Shown piece by piece: positions 23,979 through 34,942 of a stretch of 64,000 bases of DNA. Where the stretch lies: contig JACGCN010000066.1 of assembly GCA_014905825.1 (NCBI GenBank), positions 1-64,000 of the forward strand. Direction: 5' to 3'. Positions within the stretch are counted from its first letter, which is position 1. Each line of letters opens with the position of its first letter. The notes under the pieces were generated by a model. That model was not told the DNA's origin, ran no database searches, and was given only the letters and a program-made list of their open reading frames with translations. Source of the stretch: Lyophyllum atratum. Taxonomy: Eukaryota; Basidiomycota; Agaricomycetes; Agaricales; Lyophyllaceae. Made by a program: the position numbers and the translations under genes.

Positions 23979-25212
23979 TTACTCCGTGACCTGTTTCAGG
24001 AGAAGTGCATTTGCTTTGATCTGCGCTTGGTTGCGTTCAACCTCGTCCTGAACACGCTCAATGGATTTGAAGTATTTCACGGTCTTTACGTGGAGTTCTG
24101 CAAGATGGTTAGACCAGAGTCACCGGAGATAGGAGTAGATGTAGCTACCAGATGTCGCGTCCTCATCTACCACGATCAGTGCCCATGGATGCATTTGGAG
24201 GGCAGAAACTGTCCACTGTAAGAGCGCGGCAGTTGTAAGCTTATGCTTCATATTATCTAAATCTGACGCACCAAGTGGTTCACGCCATCCTCTGTGGAAC
24301 AAAAAGGGTCTGTTAGCAACTGGAGCTATACGTCTACGAGAACCACCTACCGATAGCTTTGCTGAGAGCCAGTGCCTTCCTCAGTCCTGTCACGACAACA
24401 ATAACCTCCCTGCTGTCCATAACAGTGGCGACGCCAACGGTGAGGGCCATCCGCGGGACAGCAGAGATGTTGTTGTTGAAGAAGCGGGCGTTGGCGAGGA
24501 TGGTGTCGTATGCGAGCGTCTTGATCCGGGTTCTGGATGCAAGAGAAGAGCCGGGTTCCTGGGCGCAACGTGTGAGCAGTGCGAAACGATAACTGAAGAA
24601 ATGGAACATACGTTGAAGGCGATGTGGCCATCCTCACCGATGCCGCCGAGGAAGAGCTCGATGCCACCATGCTGCTTGATGCGTTCCTCGTAGGCGTTGC
24701 ACTCGGCGACCAGATCGGTGGCGGTACCGTCAAGGATGTTTACCTGGGAAGGGGGGATGTCCACTGTGTTGATGCATGTTAGCCGGGCCGATGTGTTTTT
24801 CTTAGGGGTATCAGGACCGACCATGCGAGAAAAATTCACGGAACATGAAAGTGTGGTAGGACTCGGGATGCTCGCGGGGGATGCCCACGTACTCGTCCAT
24901 GTTGAACGTTACGACGTTCTTGAACCTGGATGCGCCATTGTGAGGGAGGAGGTATTGGATCGAGTGAACTGGACTAACGAGAGCTTGCCGCTCTTCACGA
25001 GCTTGATGAGGGCCTTGTAGGTCGGTATGGGGGACGAGCCGGTGGGCAGGCCGAGCACGAAGGGGCGCTCCGGTGTCGGTGCGAAGTCATTGATCCTGGG
25101 CAACGATGAGCACTCTGTTCGGATTTGAACAGGCTACTACGTACCGCTTGCAGATGTAGTTTGCGATGTAGTCGCCGACGGCGGGCGGGTCCTCGCGGAT
25201 GATGAGACGCAT
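23979..25212 (-). CDS. nagB: Glucosamine-6-phosphate deaminase
   Basis: Converts glucosamine-6-phosphate to fructose-6-phosphate and ammonia, the last step of amino-sugar use. ATG at 25212 ([20 protein letters not shown]). Visible family motifs: [55 protein letters not shown], the [13 protein letters not shown] segment, and [19 protein letters not shown]. The last exon ends with LLKQVTE and TAA at 23979. I see about eight exons with short GT-AG introns (for example 25144-25096 after IANYICK). Length is normal. Its ATG is only about 80 bp from the start of the divergent IMPACT-family gene. Presence on the same contig as a chitinase fits chitin turnover, but they are 6 kb apart with unrelated genes between. 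Confidence 0.92.
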
Positions 25213-25291
25213 GATGGAGATAGAGAGATGAGAATAATGGCATGGTAATATAAATATCGGAGGTGGTATCGGATGATCGACCGCGTTGACG

Positions 25292-25804
25292 ATGTTCTAT
25301 CTCCGTCCCCTCTATTCGAAATGGAGATGCCGAAAACACATCGACCACGCTGCGCACAAGTCATCAGACCATCCTGCCCAATGGCCCCACCCAGTGGCAG
25401 TCTCGCACGAGGTACGCGACCGGAAGTCCACCTTCCTCGCACATGCCTCCACCCTGCCGAACCCCTCTGCCTTTCCTGCCTTTCTCGATCACCTTACCGC
25501 CAGCTCTGCCCTCAAACGTGCCACCCACTGCATGTACGCTTACCGATCCACCGACAACACCGTTGTCACCGGCCAGGATGATGGTGGGGAAAGCGGCAGT
25601 GGCGACCGCCTCGCACGCCTCCTTGAGCTGTCGGGCTGCGAGAACGTCGTGGTTGTAGTCTCCCGATGGTACGGGGGCGTCAAGCTTGGCTCTGACCGCT
25701 GGAAAAGGATCTCAGACGTCGCAAAAGACGCGCTCGACAAGGGCGGGTTCACCAAGAAACAGGTGCAAAATCCGACTACCGGAAAGAAGAGTGGAAAGAG
25801 ATAA
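25292..25804 (+). CDS. IMPACT/YigZ (UPF0029) family protein
   Basis: Single exon of about 170 aa with the IMPACT N-terminal-type fold: SHEVRDRKSTFLAHAST, a HCMYAYR segment, DDGGESGSGDRLARLLE and VVVVSRWYGGVKLG, which is the family signature. In eukaryotes related proteins such as Yih1 modulate Gcn1-Gcn2 signalling, but this protein has only the UPF0029 part and no RWD domain, so a direct Gcn2 role is not shown. The ATG at 25292 is the first in frame; the N-terminal 35 residues before VSHEVRD have no similarity and a different start or a small first exon is possible. The stop codon (25802-25804) lies two bases from the stop of the convergent neighbour. Confidence 0.8.
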   Translation: MFYLRPLYSKWRCRKHIDHAAHKSSDHPAQWPHPVAVSHEVRDRKSTFLAHASTLPNPSAFPAFLDHLTASSALKRATHCMYAYRSTDNTVVTGQDDGGESGSGDRLARLLELSGCENVVVVVSRWYGGVKLGSDRWKRISDVAKDALDKGGFTKKQVQNPTTGKKSGKR

Positions 25805-25806
25805 AT

Positions 25807-27192
25807 TTAACTCGCGACATCGACATCATTCCCTATCTCCTCTACCAACTTGGCCAGCCCACTCAAAAATGTGTTCTGCATTGCTTTCCCGTCCCTCGTC
25901 GTGGGGGCATATAACAGACAATCTCCGGCAAAAACGCCTCTTCCCTGGCACCACTCGATACTCATCGCCCTCGGGCGCTTCGGGTATCCCTTGCGCGTAG
26001 AAGACAATCCCGTACTGCGGCAAAAGCTTCTCCATGAGGCGGTTCTGCATGTAGACTGGAGCTCGGGGTAAGAGCGGGGTCAGTGAGGCAGATACATGCA
26101 AAGACCTTGGGCGTTGTAATACAAGGTCCACGGGTCAACGGAAAACATCGGGTTCAATGGGTCCTTTATCACGAAAGCACCTCTAGGTCTATTACGGACA
26201 GAACATCGCGGCTGCATATACCAGCTGCCGTGCCACACCAGCAATTTTTCGCGAATGACTGGATGGCTTTCGATCGCACGGAGGGAGGGCAGGGTGGTGG
26301 GCAGGAAGGCGGTCAGCGTGGTGTGAAGTGCAGCGTTCACCACTCGAATACCCAAGGAATGGGCCGCATCGTTGACATAGGCGGTCGAAGGGTTGAGATA
26401 GAGCCTGTCCGCAAATGACCAGTTTCCGCCCGAGGCGCTGTTCTCGTATGTCCACGCTGGCGCAGGAACAGGTCCGCGGTTCATCACGACTACATGCGCG
26501 CGTTTCGCGTGTGCTAGCCAGTACGCGTTCTTGACTCGGACGCCAGTCTCAGGATCGATCATCGGCAAAGTGTATGCGTTGTCTTTCGGGTTGGGCACGG
26601 TGTGCAAGGTTGTTGAGAGGACGTATCGGAGGATCGAAGAGTTGGTCGCCAGGAGTTCTTCTGGACGAGGAAATTTCTTGAAGCGATCATGATTGTTTGG
26701 GGAACTTGTGCTGACCGATGGGGAGCGGCAGATGTGGTGGAAGGTGCAGAATTCTGGGCCGTGGCAGGACATGGATCTGTTTTCAAATGCTTCAAGGGCG
26801 TTGAGCCAGAGCGAATGGAGATAATATGTTGTTTCTGGGCCGACGAAGAGGACCTGTTTGGCGACCAGAGACGAGCAGATGTCTGTTATAGAGACTGTAT
26901 CACGAGTAGGGCAAGACGATCTGAATGAATACGAGGGCGCTTTGTAGTGCTCTTCCTGTTTAGCAAACCTGTAGTTTTTCTGGTCCGCAGTCCATGTGCC
27001 CTGAGTGAAACAGGTCAAAGAGCGCTGTAAGTCGTGAGATATTCGGTGATCTGGAATGGCTTCGTCCAGGAACAGGTCCAGCGATGTCCTGAGTGCAATA
27101 CCGCGAGGCAGGCGAGCTGCTCTGTATGCGGAAAGAACGAGATAGAGCCCGGCTGCAGCGACAGCCAGGGATGCGAGGGCGCGTCGCCTCAT
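25807..27192 (-). CDS. PMR5/TBL-like type II membrane protein, C-terminal frame uncertain
   Basis: One N-terminal span (LASLAVAAAGLYLVLSAY, residues about 6-23), then a luminal domain resembling the PMR5N/PC-esterase (trichome birefringence-like) proteins that O-acetylate polysaccharides: CFTQGTWTADQ, FRSSCPTRD, ICSSLVAKQVLFVGPETTYY, then conserved aromatic-rich segments. Where the family has a GDS serine motif this protein reads GPET, so esterase chemistry is doubtful. The first exon (27192-26130 or so) ends YYNAQ and continues through a short intron into APVYMQNRLMEKLLPQYGIVFY. After about 25990 that frame becomes unconvincing, while a frame shifted by one base reads EWCQGRGVFAGDCLLYAPTT to a stop at 25807. 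Either one base is extra or an intron was missed. Function is an inference from fold-level resemblance. Confidence 0.55.
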
Positions 27193-27250
27193 ATGGTGGT
27201 GGGGACGCGACTGAAATCACATGGGCACTGCTTGTTATTGACTCTCTACT
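27193..27250. promoter_or_regulatory. 58-bp divergent intergenic gap
   Basis: Only 58 bp separate the ATG of the TBL-like gene (-) from the ATG of the steryl-ester hydrolase (+). Any promoter elements must be shared here or lie inside the coding sequences. No TATA-like word is visible in the gap. Confidence 0.5.
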
Positions 27251-28867
27251 ATGGCTCTCCACGTCCCCCTCATTGGACGCCTGTCCATCCGTGAATACCT
27301 CGCCCTCATTATTGGCTTCACCTTCATCGCCTTCGAGGCCCTCCTCCGCATCGTCATTCTCCTCCTCCCCACCCCCATCATCCGTTGGTTCTACCGACGG
27401 TCCCGCACCCTCTTCCACAGCCTAAGCGGCAGCCCCCCGCGCCCACGCCCCAGGGCCCCGAAGTCTGCCGAGAAGACAGCCTCCGACCGCATCCTCAATG
27501 CAAGAGACTTTCTTGACTTGTGTGCGATCTACGACTACGTTCCGGAGGAGCATGTAGTCCTCACCAAGGACGGCTATCTCTTGGGGCTCCACCGTCTGCC
27601 GTCGAAGAAAGGGGAGCAGAGGAGTAGCCCAGGTACAAGCACCGGAAAGCCTGTCGTATATCTCCACCACGGTCTTCTTATGAACAGCGAGGTGTGGGTA
27701 TGTTTGACCGACGAGGAGCGGTGTCTCCCCTTCACGCTCGTCGAGCAGGGATATGATGTATGGCTCGGTAATAACAGGTAGGCCGTCTTTTAAAAATGGA
27801 CGCGCATATAATGACCTTCCCTCTGCGAACAGAGGCAACAAATACTCCAAGAAATCCATTCACAGCGGCCCAAATACCACCAAGTTCTGGGATTTTAGGT
27901 GCGAGCAAATAACAAAAGACTCCTAAAACCTCGACACTAATTTTTCTCCTAGTATCGACGATTTCGCCTGGCACGATATACCCGATTCAATACATTATAT
28001 CCTTGATATAACGAAGTCGGTCACAGTGAGCTACATCGGCTTCAGCCAAGGCACAGCTCAGGCCTTCGCTGCATTGAGCATCCACCCTCAACTCAACGAA
28101 AAAATCAACGTTTTTATTGCTTTGGCTCCAGCTCTGAGTCCAGCTGGACTGGCTGCCAATATTGTGGATGGCCTGATGAAAGCATCGTAAGCACGCCTTC
28201 CCTCTCGGCGAGATCAACGTTTTAATGATGTCCGCCATACAGCCCAACGCTCATGTTCCTCTTTTTCGGACGCAAGGCCATCCTTTCATCCGCCGCGATG
28301 TGGCAATCCATTATATATCCTCCCATCTTTGCAAACGTCATCGACCGCTCCCTCATCTTCCTTTTTAACTGGCACAGCCGTAACATCTCGCCATCCCAGA
28401 AGGTCGCAGCCTACGCACACCTCTATTCCTTCGCGTCCGTCAAGTCCGTCGTACACTGGTTCCAGATCATGCGTAATGGCGCGTTCCAGATGTACGACGA
28501 CGACGTTATCTCCCCCGTCATCCGCACCTCCGTCAGCTCATACCGTCCCGCCCGCTTCCCTACGCGCAACATCGTCACGCCCGTCGTGCTCATGTATGGT
28601 GACTCCGACAGTCTCGTCGACATTGACCTCATGCTCACGCAGCTGCCGCCGCATACGGTGGCGCATAGGCTGCATGGGTACGAACATCTCGATGTGCTTT
28701 GGGGGAAGGATGTCGACAAGGATGTGATCCCGCATGTGCTGGAGCATCTCCGGTACTACCAAGATAATTCACAGGCTGCGATGCCCCTTCCAGCTAGTTT
28801 ACTGAATGGCATGAACGGAAAGACCAAGGGATCGACAGCGTCCGAGTCGGACTTTGGCTCGCTCTGA
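27251..28867 (+). CDS. Steryl-ester hydrolase / acid-lipase family alpha/beta hydrolase
   Basis: Membrane-anchored lipase of the Tgl1/Yeh1 type that cleaves sterol esters or triacylglycerol at lipid droplets or membranes. Exons 27251-27777, 27833-27898, 27953-28186 and 28243-28867 give 483 aa. An N-terminal hydrophobic anchor (LIIGFTFIAFEALLRIVILL) precedes the AB-hydrolase lipase region (LCAIYDYVPEEHVVLTKDGY). The nucleophile elbow is GFSQGT, the Asp is in YGDSDSLVD and the His in GYEHLDVLWG. The oxyanion region LHHGLLMNSEVW and GNNRGNKYS are also standard. Length and order are normal. It starts 58 bp from the divergent TBL-like gene. Confidence 0.9.
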
Positions 28868-29146
28868 AGGCCTTAGATGCACTCCAATTCTCAGCACTGT
28901 ACGTTATCCTTAGTATATACCCTTATCGTTAGGATATCACGCCTCGTCTAATATTCCTCTGTCGGGGTCGTATGATCAGGCACTGTAGTACATAGTTTAT
29001 TTAAAGCATTTTAAATTGTATTTTGGTTCAGTCACCTGCTGCGCTCATGCCGTGCCTGGCCGGTATATATAGCATATCTCCCAACTAGACCTGAACATCC
29101 GAGTCCTCACGATGACCCGGGGCATTTGCCCTTCCCGGACCCAACG

Positions 29147-30633
29147 ATGCTTCAGGAGGAAAGCAAACTGCTGTCGCTCAGCACGGAACTCCTGTTACTG
29201 ATATTGGAACAGCTGCCCAATCCTACGCTCATCGCTGTGTCCAAAGCCTCTCGCCGGCTGCATTACCTCGCGCTCCACACGTACCTCTCACGCTACGGGA
29301 TTTTCAACCCAAACCCACATCGTTGGTGCTCCAGGGGAGATCTATTCGTGCTCTTCCTGGACTGCGTGCTTCCCTCTCTATCACCTCATTCGACTCCCTC
29401 TCGTTCAAATTCGACGGCCCAGATGAAGCCTCGTATACCGAAGGCGTGATCAGCCTCTTCCGCCTCATCCACAGGCTCACCAACGTGGAAAGCGTCACTC
29501 TCCAGATGGGCAACGTTGATGCGCGCTGGGTTGATGGGTTCGCCACCGCCAGGTCCGATGCCTGGAAGCCGACGTTCCTGCGTCTGCTGGATACGATTCT
29601 CGAGAGACGATGTTCTTCCTTGACCATCGCTCACGGGCATTTTGCCTATCTTATTTCGCTAGAAGACGGACTCGTGTCAAATCTGAAGCCTGTTCCAGAT
29701 GTCGCCACATCTGGCGCTGCGAATCGCACCTTCTTGGGCGTCTCGTTCGCTGTGGGTCGTCGGAGGCCTTCGATCGACCGCGTGCCTCGTCGGAGCGAGC
29801 TGAGGTCATTTTCCATTCATTCCGATATGCTTCTTGTCCAGCCTTTCTACGCCTGGACGTTGCGCACATTGAACACGAGTGATATCAGATCGCTCTCTAT
29901 CCGTTTCTCAGGTATTCTGCCAGAGACCTGGGCTCTAATACTCCCTACCATCACCATCCCCTCCCTGATCGAATTTACAGCCGAGACCATCGACATCGCC
30001 TTTCCTGATCTGATACTCTTCCTTTCACGACACCCATCCATCAACACGCTACATCTCCACCCACATTTCAGCCATACCGATTCTCAGAAGCGCCCGAAGC
30101 GGTCGAAGAAGAAACATCTCCTCCCGCGGCTGACCTCACTGGGCGGCAGCCCAAGCAACATCGCGACCCTGCTCGCCCACCTCTCCTCACCTCCGGAACT
30201 GCACTCCATCACCCTCTCCCTGCCGATGCACCAACGCGTCTTCCAGCCATCGGATTTCGAAGACCTCAGCAGGCGCATAGCAGGCGTGATGCACGGCATC
30301 GCGCCGCCCATACTCCTCGCCCTCAATTTCTCCGTCCCATGCGAAACGTCCGCGTCGGAAACCCCAGGGACGAAAGGTGGGGACATCGCAGCGGTGTTCC
30401 GCAGCGTACAGACCCTGGCGTTCGGCTCGGATGGGTATTTTGCATTCGCAAAGTGGGTGGTGCCTGTGCTGCCGACGTGGCTGGCGAACTTTGCCGCGCT
30501 GCAGCATGTGCGGATGGCGAATGACTGTGTTCCTGCCGAACCGGAATGTCGGCAACGCCTTGTGGATTCGATTAAGGCGAGGTGTCCTGGGATACAGATG
30601 GTCACTTTTGAGGACGAAGTGCAGAGAGTTTGA
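29147..30633 (+). CDS. F-box protein, with apparent one-base frameshift
   Basis: N-terminal F-box-like segment (LSLSTELLLLILEQLPNPTL, ending in VSKASRRLHYLAL), which in this family links substrates to SCF ubiquitin ligases through Skp1. The C-terminal 400 residues resemble the large Agaricomycete F-box families without a named repeat. The first frame (from ATG 29147) fails after YLSRYGIFNPNP at about 29310, while a second frame running to 30633 reads PTSLVLQGRSIRALPGLRAS without a break. One missing base in the run AACCCAAACCC would join them. No GT-AG intron fits. Without correction the product would be only about 100 aa. Could be a decaying paralogue or a sequence error. Confidence 0.65.
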
Positions 30634-31180
30634 TGATTTGTACAGAGGTTTGACTTTACTTGTCAAGTTATTCCAGGAAGTAACATTGCTAGGGAATCTC
30701 CTCGGCAATGATACGATGCTTAGAGCGATACAACATCTTAAGGAAACGTCGAGCAGCAAGCTATTTCAGGGGAGCTAAAGCACCTGAAGCTGTTACCCAC
30801 GTCTGTGAGAATAGAACAATCGTTTGCCCCTCCCTCCTACCAATTCTTCAAGATGTGGAACGAGTCGCCAGCGCCCTCGGATACAGTGGCACCATGATTA
30901 TGTAGTGGAGTGTAGGGATACCTGTGGTGCACTACATTCTCGTGTTCTCCCAACAAGGACACGTTTGTACTCTTCTTCCACTTGCCATGATACCATGACC
31001 GTCTGGCCAGGATAGAATCTGCTCCTTGGTTTGAAGTCGGGGAGATGTATTGAAGACGACAGTTTTTGATAGAACACCGGGGGACTTCCCAGTCAACACT
31101 GAGCTGATATCAAGGGACGGCCTGAGGGTATTTTGTCATCGAGACAACGACGGGTATATAAGTTCACAAGGTGCATGTTA
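30634..31180. other. intergenic region between convergent genes
   Basis: Lies between the F-box stop and the 3' end of the PinX1-like gene. No coding motif, repeat or RNA gene was recognised. Confidence 0.4.
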
Positions 31181-32501
31181 TCATGAACTACCGTCCTTGC
31201 GGCTCTTCTTTTCTTTCCGAAGTCGCCGCCGTTCCTCCTTCGACAGAGCCTCCTCAACACGTTCTTCAACGTCCATAGGTGCATCCTCCGCGCCCTCGTG
31301 TCGCCTTTCCTTCGCCTTCTCCTTTCTCTCCTTCTTTTCTTTTTTCGCCTTCTTCCTTTCCCGGTCCAGATCGTCTATTCGAGACCCGTCATCTAGTGAT
31401 GTGGTGGCAGAAAGGAAGGTTGATGACATCAACGAGGAGAATTTGGACAGGCCGATCCTCTGGCTCTCAGAATCAAGGCTCTCCTGGTTCGTATCTGGCC
31501 GGAGACGAGACGACCCTAGTCCGCCTCTCGGCGCGTCGAACGCGTCCTCCCGCTTATCCTCAGAGAAAGATGCGGCTACACCAGATTTCGATGACTTGGC
31601 AAGCAGCTTTTCTTTGAAGTAGTCCGCTACACTTTTCGTGGACGTTGTGAGTTTTTCAAGTGTAGCAGAACCGTCGTCTAAAGGCGTGAGTTTCCCGAGC
31701 GGGGTCCCAAGACCCGACGCTGTAGCAGACATGGACGGAGTAGGCGCGATACCCAGGATTTCCGCTATAGACGCTTGTGACTTGGAAGCGATGGATTTGG
31801 AAGCTATAGCCCTAGCTCGATGCCTGAAGAAAGGTCAACGCATGTTATTTGGAAGACCAAGTTTGAACTTACGCCCTATTCCGCGGGACAAATGGTTTGG
31901 GAGGCTGGGCTGGCGCATCTTCAACCTTCGCGACTTCCTTGACGCTCTTCGCTGCATCCCTTCCCTCCTCCTCCAACGCTTCATCTTCCTTGCTCTTCTT
32001 TCGTTTTTTCTTCGCTTTCTCCTCAGAAGCGCCTTCCCGATCCTTTTTCCGTTTCCGCTTTTTGTCCTTCGTCTCACTATCACCCTCTTCCTCGTCCACT
32101 TCGTCCCTGGCTTCTTCTTTCACATCTGTCCCCTTATCCGCTCCCAGGGTATCTTCTACAACAGCAGCGTCATTCAATCTTTTCAAGAGATTTTCGAAAT
32201 CCTTATTTTGCTTCCATGCAATGCCATTGGGATCCATTTGATGTGCGGCGCCGATGCCTAGCATATCTAGCTTGTGCGACACTTTGATATGAGAGGTACG
32301 CCCATCGCCTTCGACTCCCAGACCCTTGGAAGCATCCCACCCAAATTTCGAGAGGTAATTCGTCCCAAATTTCGCAGCATCTGTTCCAACATCAGTCTGA
32401 GGGCAATGAACTGCGGTATCGAGGTACTGACCATCAGCCCATGCTAAATTCCGCGGATCGGCAGGAATGCGCTGCTTTACCTTCCTCCCAGAAAGCCCCA
32501 T
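31181..32501 (-). CDS. PXR1: PinX1/Pxr1-type G-patch protein
   Basis: Two exons (32501-31873 and 31823-31181) give 423 aa. The N-terminus MGLSGRKVKQRIPADPRNL, followed by the G-patch SYLSKFGWDASKGLG-like sequence (here NYLSKFGWDASKGLGVEG) and SHKLDMLGIGA, identifies PinX1/Gno1/Pxr1, a nucleolar activator of the Prp43 helicase in rRNA and snoRNA maturation, also linked to telomerase control. The remainder is charged and disordered, with KKE/KKD-type lysine clusters typical of this family (KKRKRKKDREG, RLRKEKKSRKDG). The ATG at 32501 is preferred over an alternative two codons upstream because homologues start MGL. Confidence 0.9.
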
Positions 32502-32823
32502 CTGCAACTTGAGTCCAAGGACGAAACGGAATAGGTGAACAGGCAGCGGTCCGAATAAATTTCAGATCATGCTTAGTCAGCTACTTCTCGGTGCCTCTTC
32601 TATATCGAGAACAGAACCTCCGCAGTTCCAATTACTCCAGGCAATGGTGTTTTTAAGTTACACAAATCGTAGTACAAATTCTTGTAAGGAATCGACGTAG
32701 AGCGTTAATATGGACAGGTAAAGATAACTCCAAAAAAGATACAGCAGACCATGATGGTTGGAAGGGATATATGTTGCAAGCAGATTATTCAAAAAAACAA
32801 AGGGAGGTGGAAGCGGGTCGGTT
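32502..32823. other. intergenic gap, no feature seen
   Basis: Holds the upstream region of the Pxr1 gene and the 3' flank of noxR. Nothing else was recognised. Confidence 0.4.
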
Positions 32824-34942
32824 TTAAAGATCTATGCACCAGATCTCCAGTTTTCCCTCGGGTTTGCCTTTCGAACTCTCGCGAGCAGTTTCAATCGCAA
32901 GTTCGTAGTCGGATTCATCGCGCAGAGTAACTTTGCCGCCGTCCTCGTCCTTGAACTTGAGGCCAAGCCCGTCGAGACTCCTATCGAACTTGGTAGTAAC
33001 CTTTTCCATGAAGTCGTCGAATAGCATGTCGGGGGTCAGTGTCATTCCGCGCACATCATCCTGGTAGTGAAGCTAAGAATTGAAAGTATTCGATCAATGA
33101 CCTGCAAACCATGCCATGCCCTGCGAGACTCACCTTTACACGAATCTTGACCAACTCGAAAGGAGCATCTTCGTAATCCCCGCTGGCATAACCTTCCTCC
33201 TCCTCCTCGTAGGTGCTCTGGATACGACCTGTGGTACGACCAGTGTTACGTCTGGTCACCTTTCTGCGCAATGTACCACCGCCGCCGCCGACGCCGCCAA
33301 AGGAACTGGGAGCATAGTTACTGGCAGGAGCACTGCGTGAGCCCGAGCGGGAAGGAGCGTAGGTGGGGTTGGCATTTGAGCGAGCCCAGGCAGCGACGCG
33401 ATCGGGAGGCGCAGCGGGTGCCCCGCCGCTGCGGATAGGTGGTAGGGGAGGTTGATTCGATTCAACGTAAGAATCCAGGTAGTCATCGTAGAATTCCGTG
33501 AGTCGGTTCTGAGAATCTTCAAATCAAAGTCAGTGTCCAAATGAGATAACACAGCTATGAATGAATACCTTTGACAGGGGGTGCAGGCGGTGCAGAAGCA
33601 AGTGCGGTAGGGCTGGCAGTAGGTCGCCTGACACTCAAGCCTCGGACAGGAGCACCAATGCCGGGCGATTGCTTCACATTAATCGTAGTATTACTTCTGC
33701 CCGGGGTAGTGTCTGAATTAGGCCTTGCTGATACCGGTGACTGTTCTTGCCCGGAAGTGAGTTCGCGAGCATTGGCGGGAACATTGAGGGTAGTCTTGGA
33801 ACGCTCCAATCCAGCTGAGCGCGGGCTATCATCGGCTCCTGGAATACAGAGGATGGACATTACAGCAAGGGCATAGATAATGGTGCTTACTGGAAGGCGA
33901 AGCGGCAGGAGCAGTCGCACTGCGACTAAGGTTGTTCTGGGCAACAGCGCTGTCAAAATCTGGACGCTCAATATAAATACCGCTGGGAGATATTCCTTGC
34001 TTTAACCGCGTGGAGCCAGTGAAGGTGGTAAAGGTGTCTCCAGGGTCGCTGGATGCGACCAGCCTCTGTACGGTATATTAACAGCTGCAGCGTGAAGGAT
34101 GGATAGACAGGGAATGTACAGCTTTGCCCATGTAGTCCTTCGTGATAGCGTTCTTCAGCTTCTTCTCAGATGGTCTATAGAGAACTCCGACCGGCTGAGA
34201 AGAGTAGATGAATCGAACGAAGTGACAGAAGAGATCAAGACACTGACAATGCTGAAAACTGTATAACCCTCGCCTCGATCCTGAATCGCATCATCAATGA
34301 CATTATGGTCTTCAGTTGCCTTGTCTCGTCTCGCATCTTCCATGTCTGCTAAGCCTTCTTGCATGCGGCCGAGATAGACCTGCGAGAGACCCTTGTTGAA
34401 GAGGACCTCCGCTGAGAATAGGCGGAACTTGAGACCAAGCTGTTCGTAATTTCTACAGATTGTGATCAGTCAAAGACAGGCAGCGGCGAAGCTTGTGCAC
34501 ATACATATCTTGGTTGCCCCTTAGGTACAAGTAGGCTTCCTCGAAGTCCTTGAACGCCAGTTCATACCGGGTGAGCAGAAAGTTTGATACCCCACACTGA
34601 AAATATCTGTTACAGGGTTGAGTTGAAGGGTAGAGATATGATCGGCTTAAAGAAAGCCAGAAATGAGACTGACGCAACAGCTAGGTATTTATCCAGGCTG
34701 GTGGCTTCGATGAAACGTTCGACGGCGGCTTCGTGCTCTCCAAGGGTCGCATAGATAAGACCCATGTTGGTGAGGATTTTGGACGAGTCTGCAATTCGCT
34801 ATGATACCAGTTGTCAATGGCACTTTGGGAAGCAGAGACGTAAGCTGCGTACGGAGAACAGATCGAGCGACTTCTCAAAATCCTCCTCATCGTATGCTTT
34901 GAGCGCAGAAGCCCAAGTTTCGAGTTCAGCTTTGAGAGACAT
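32824..34942 (-). CDS. noxR: NADPH oxidase regulator NoxR (p67phox homologue)
   Basis: Cytosolic activator of fungal NoxA/NoxB with Rac, controlling superoxide production in development. ATG at 34942 (MSLKAELETWASALKAYD). The N-terminal third is TPR repeats: MGLIYATLGEHEAAVERFI, YFQCGVSNFLLTRYELAF, KDFEEAYLYLRGN, VLFNKGLSQVYLGRM. Next comes the activation-type segment (VGVLYRPSEKKLKNAITKDY) and a Pro/Ser-rich linker with RTTGRIQSTYEEEEEGY. The C-terminus is a PB1 domain (VKIRVKLHYQDDVRGM, LKFKDEDGGKVTLRDESDYE) ending EIWCIDL. About eight short introns are needed. As in other fungal NoxR proteins, no SH3 domain is seen. Domain order and length are normal. Confidence 0.9.
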
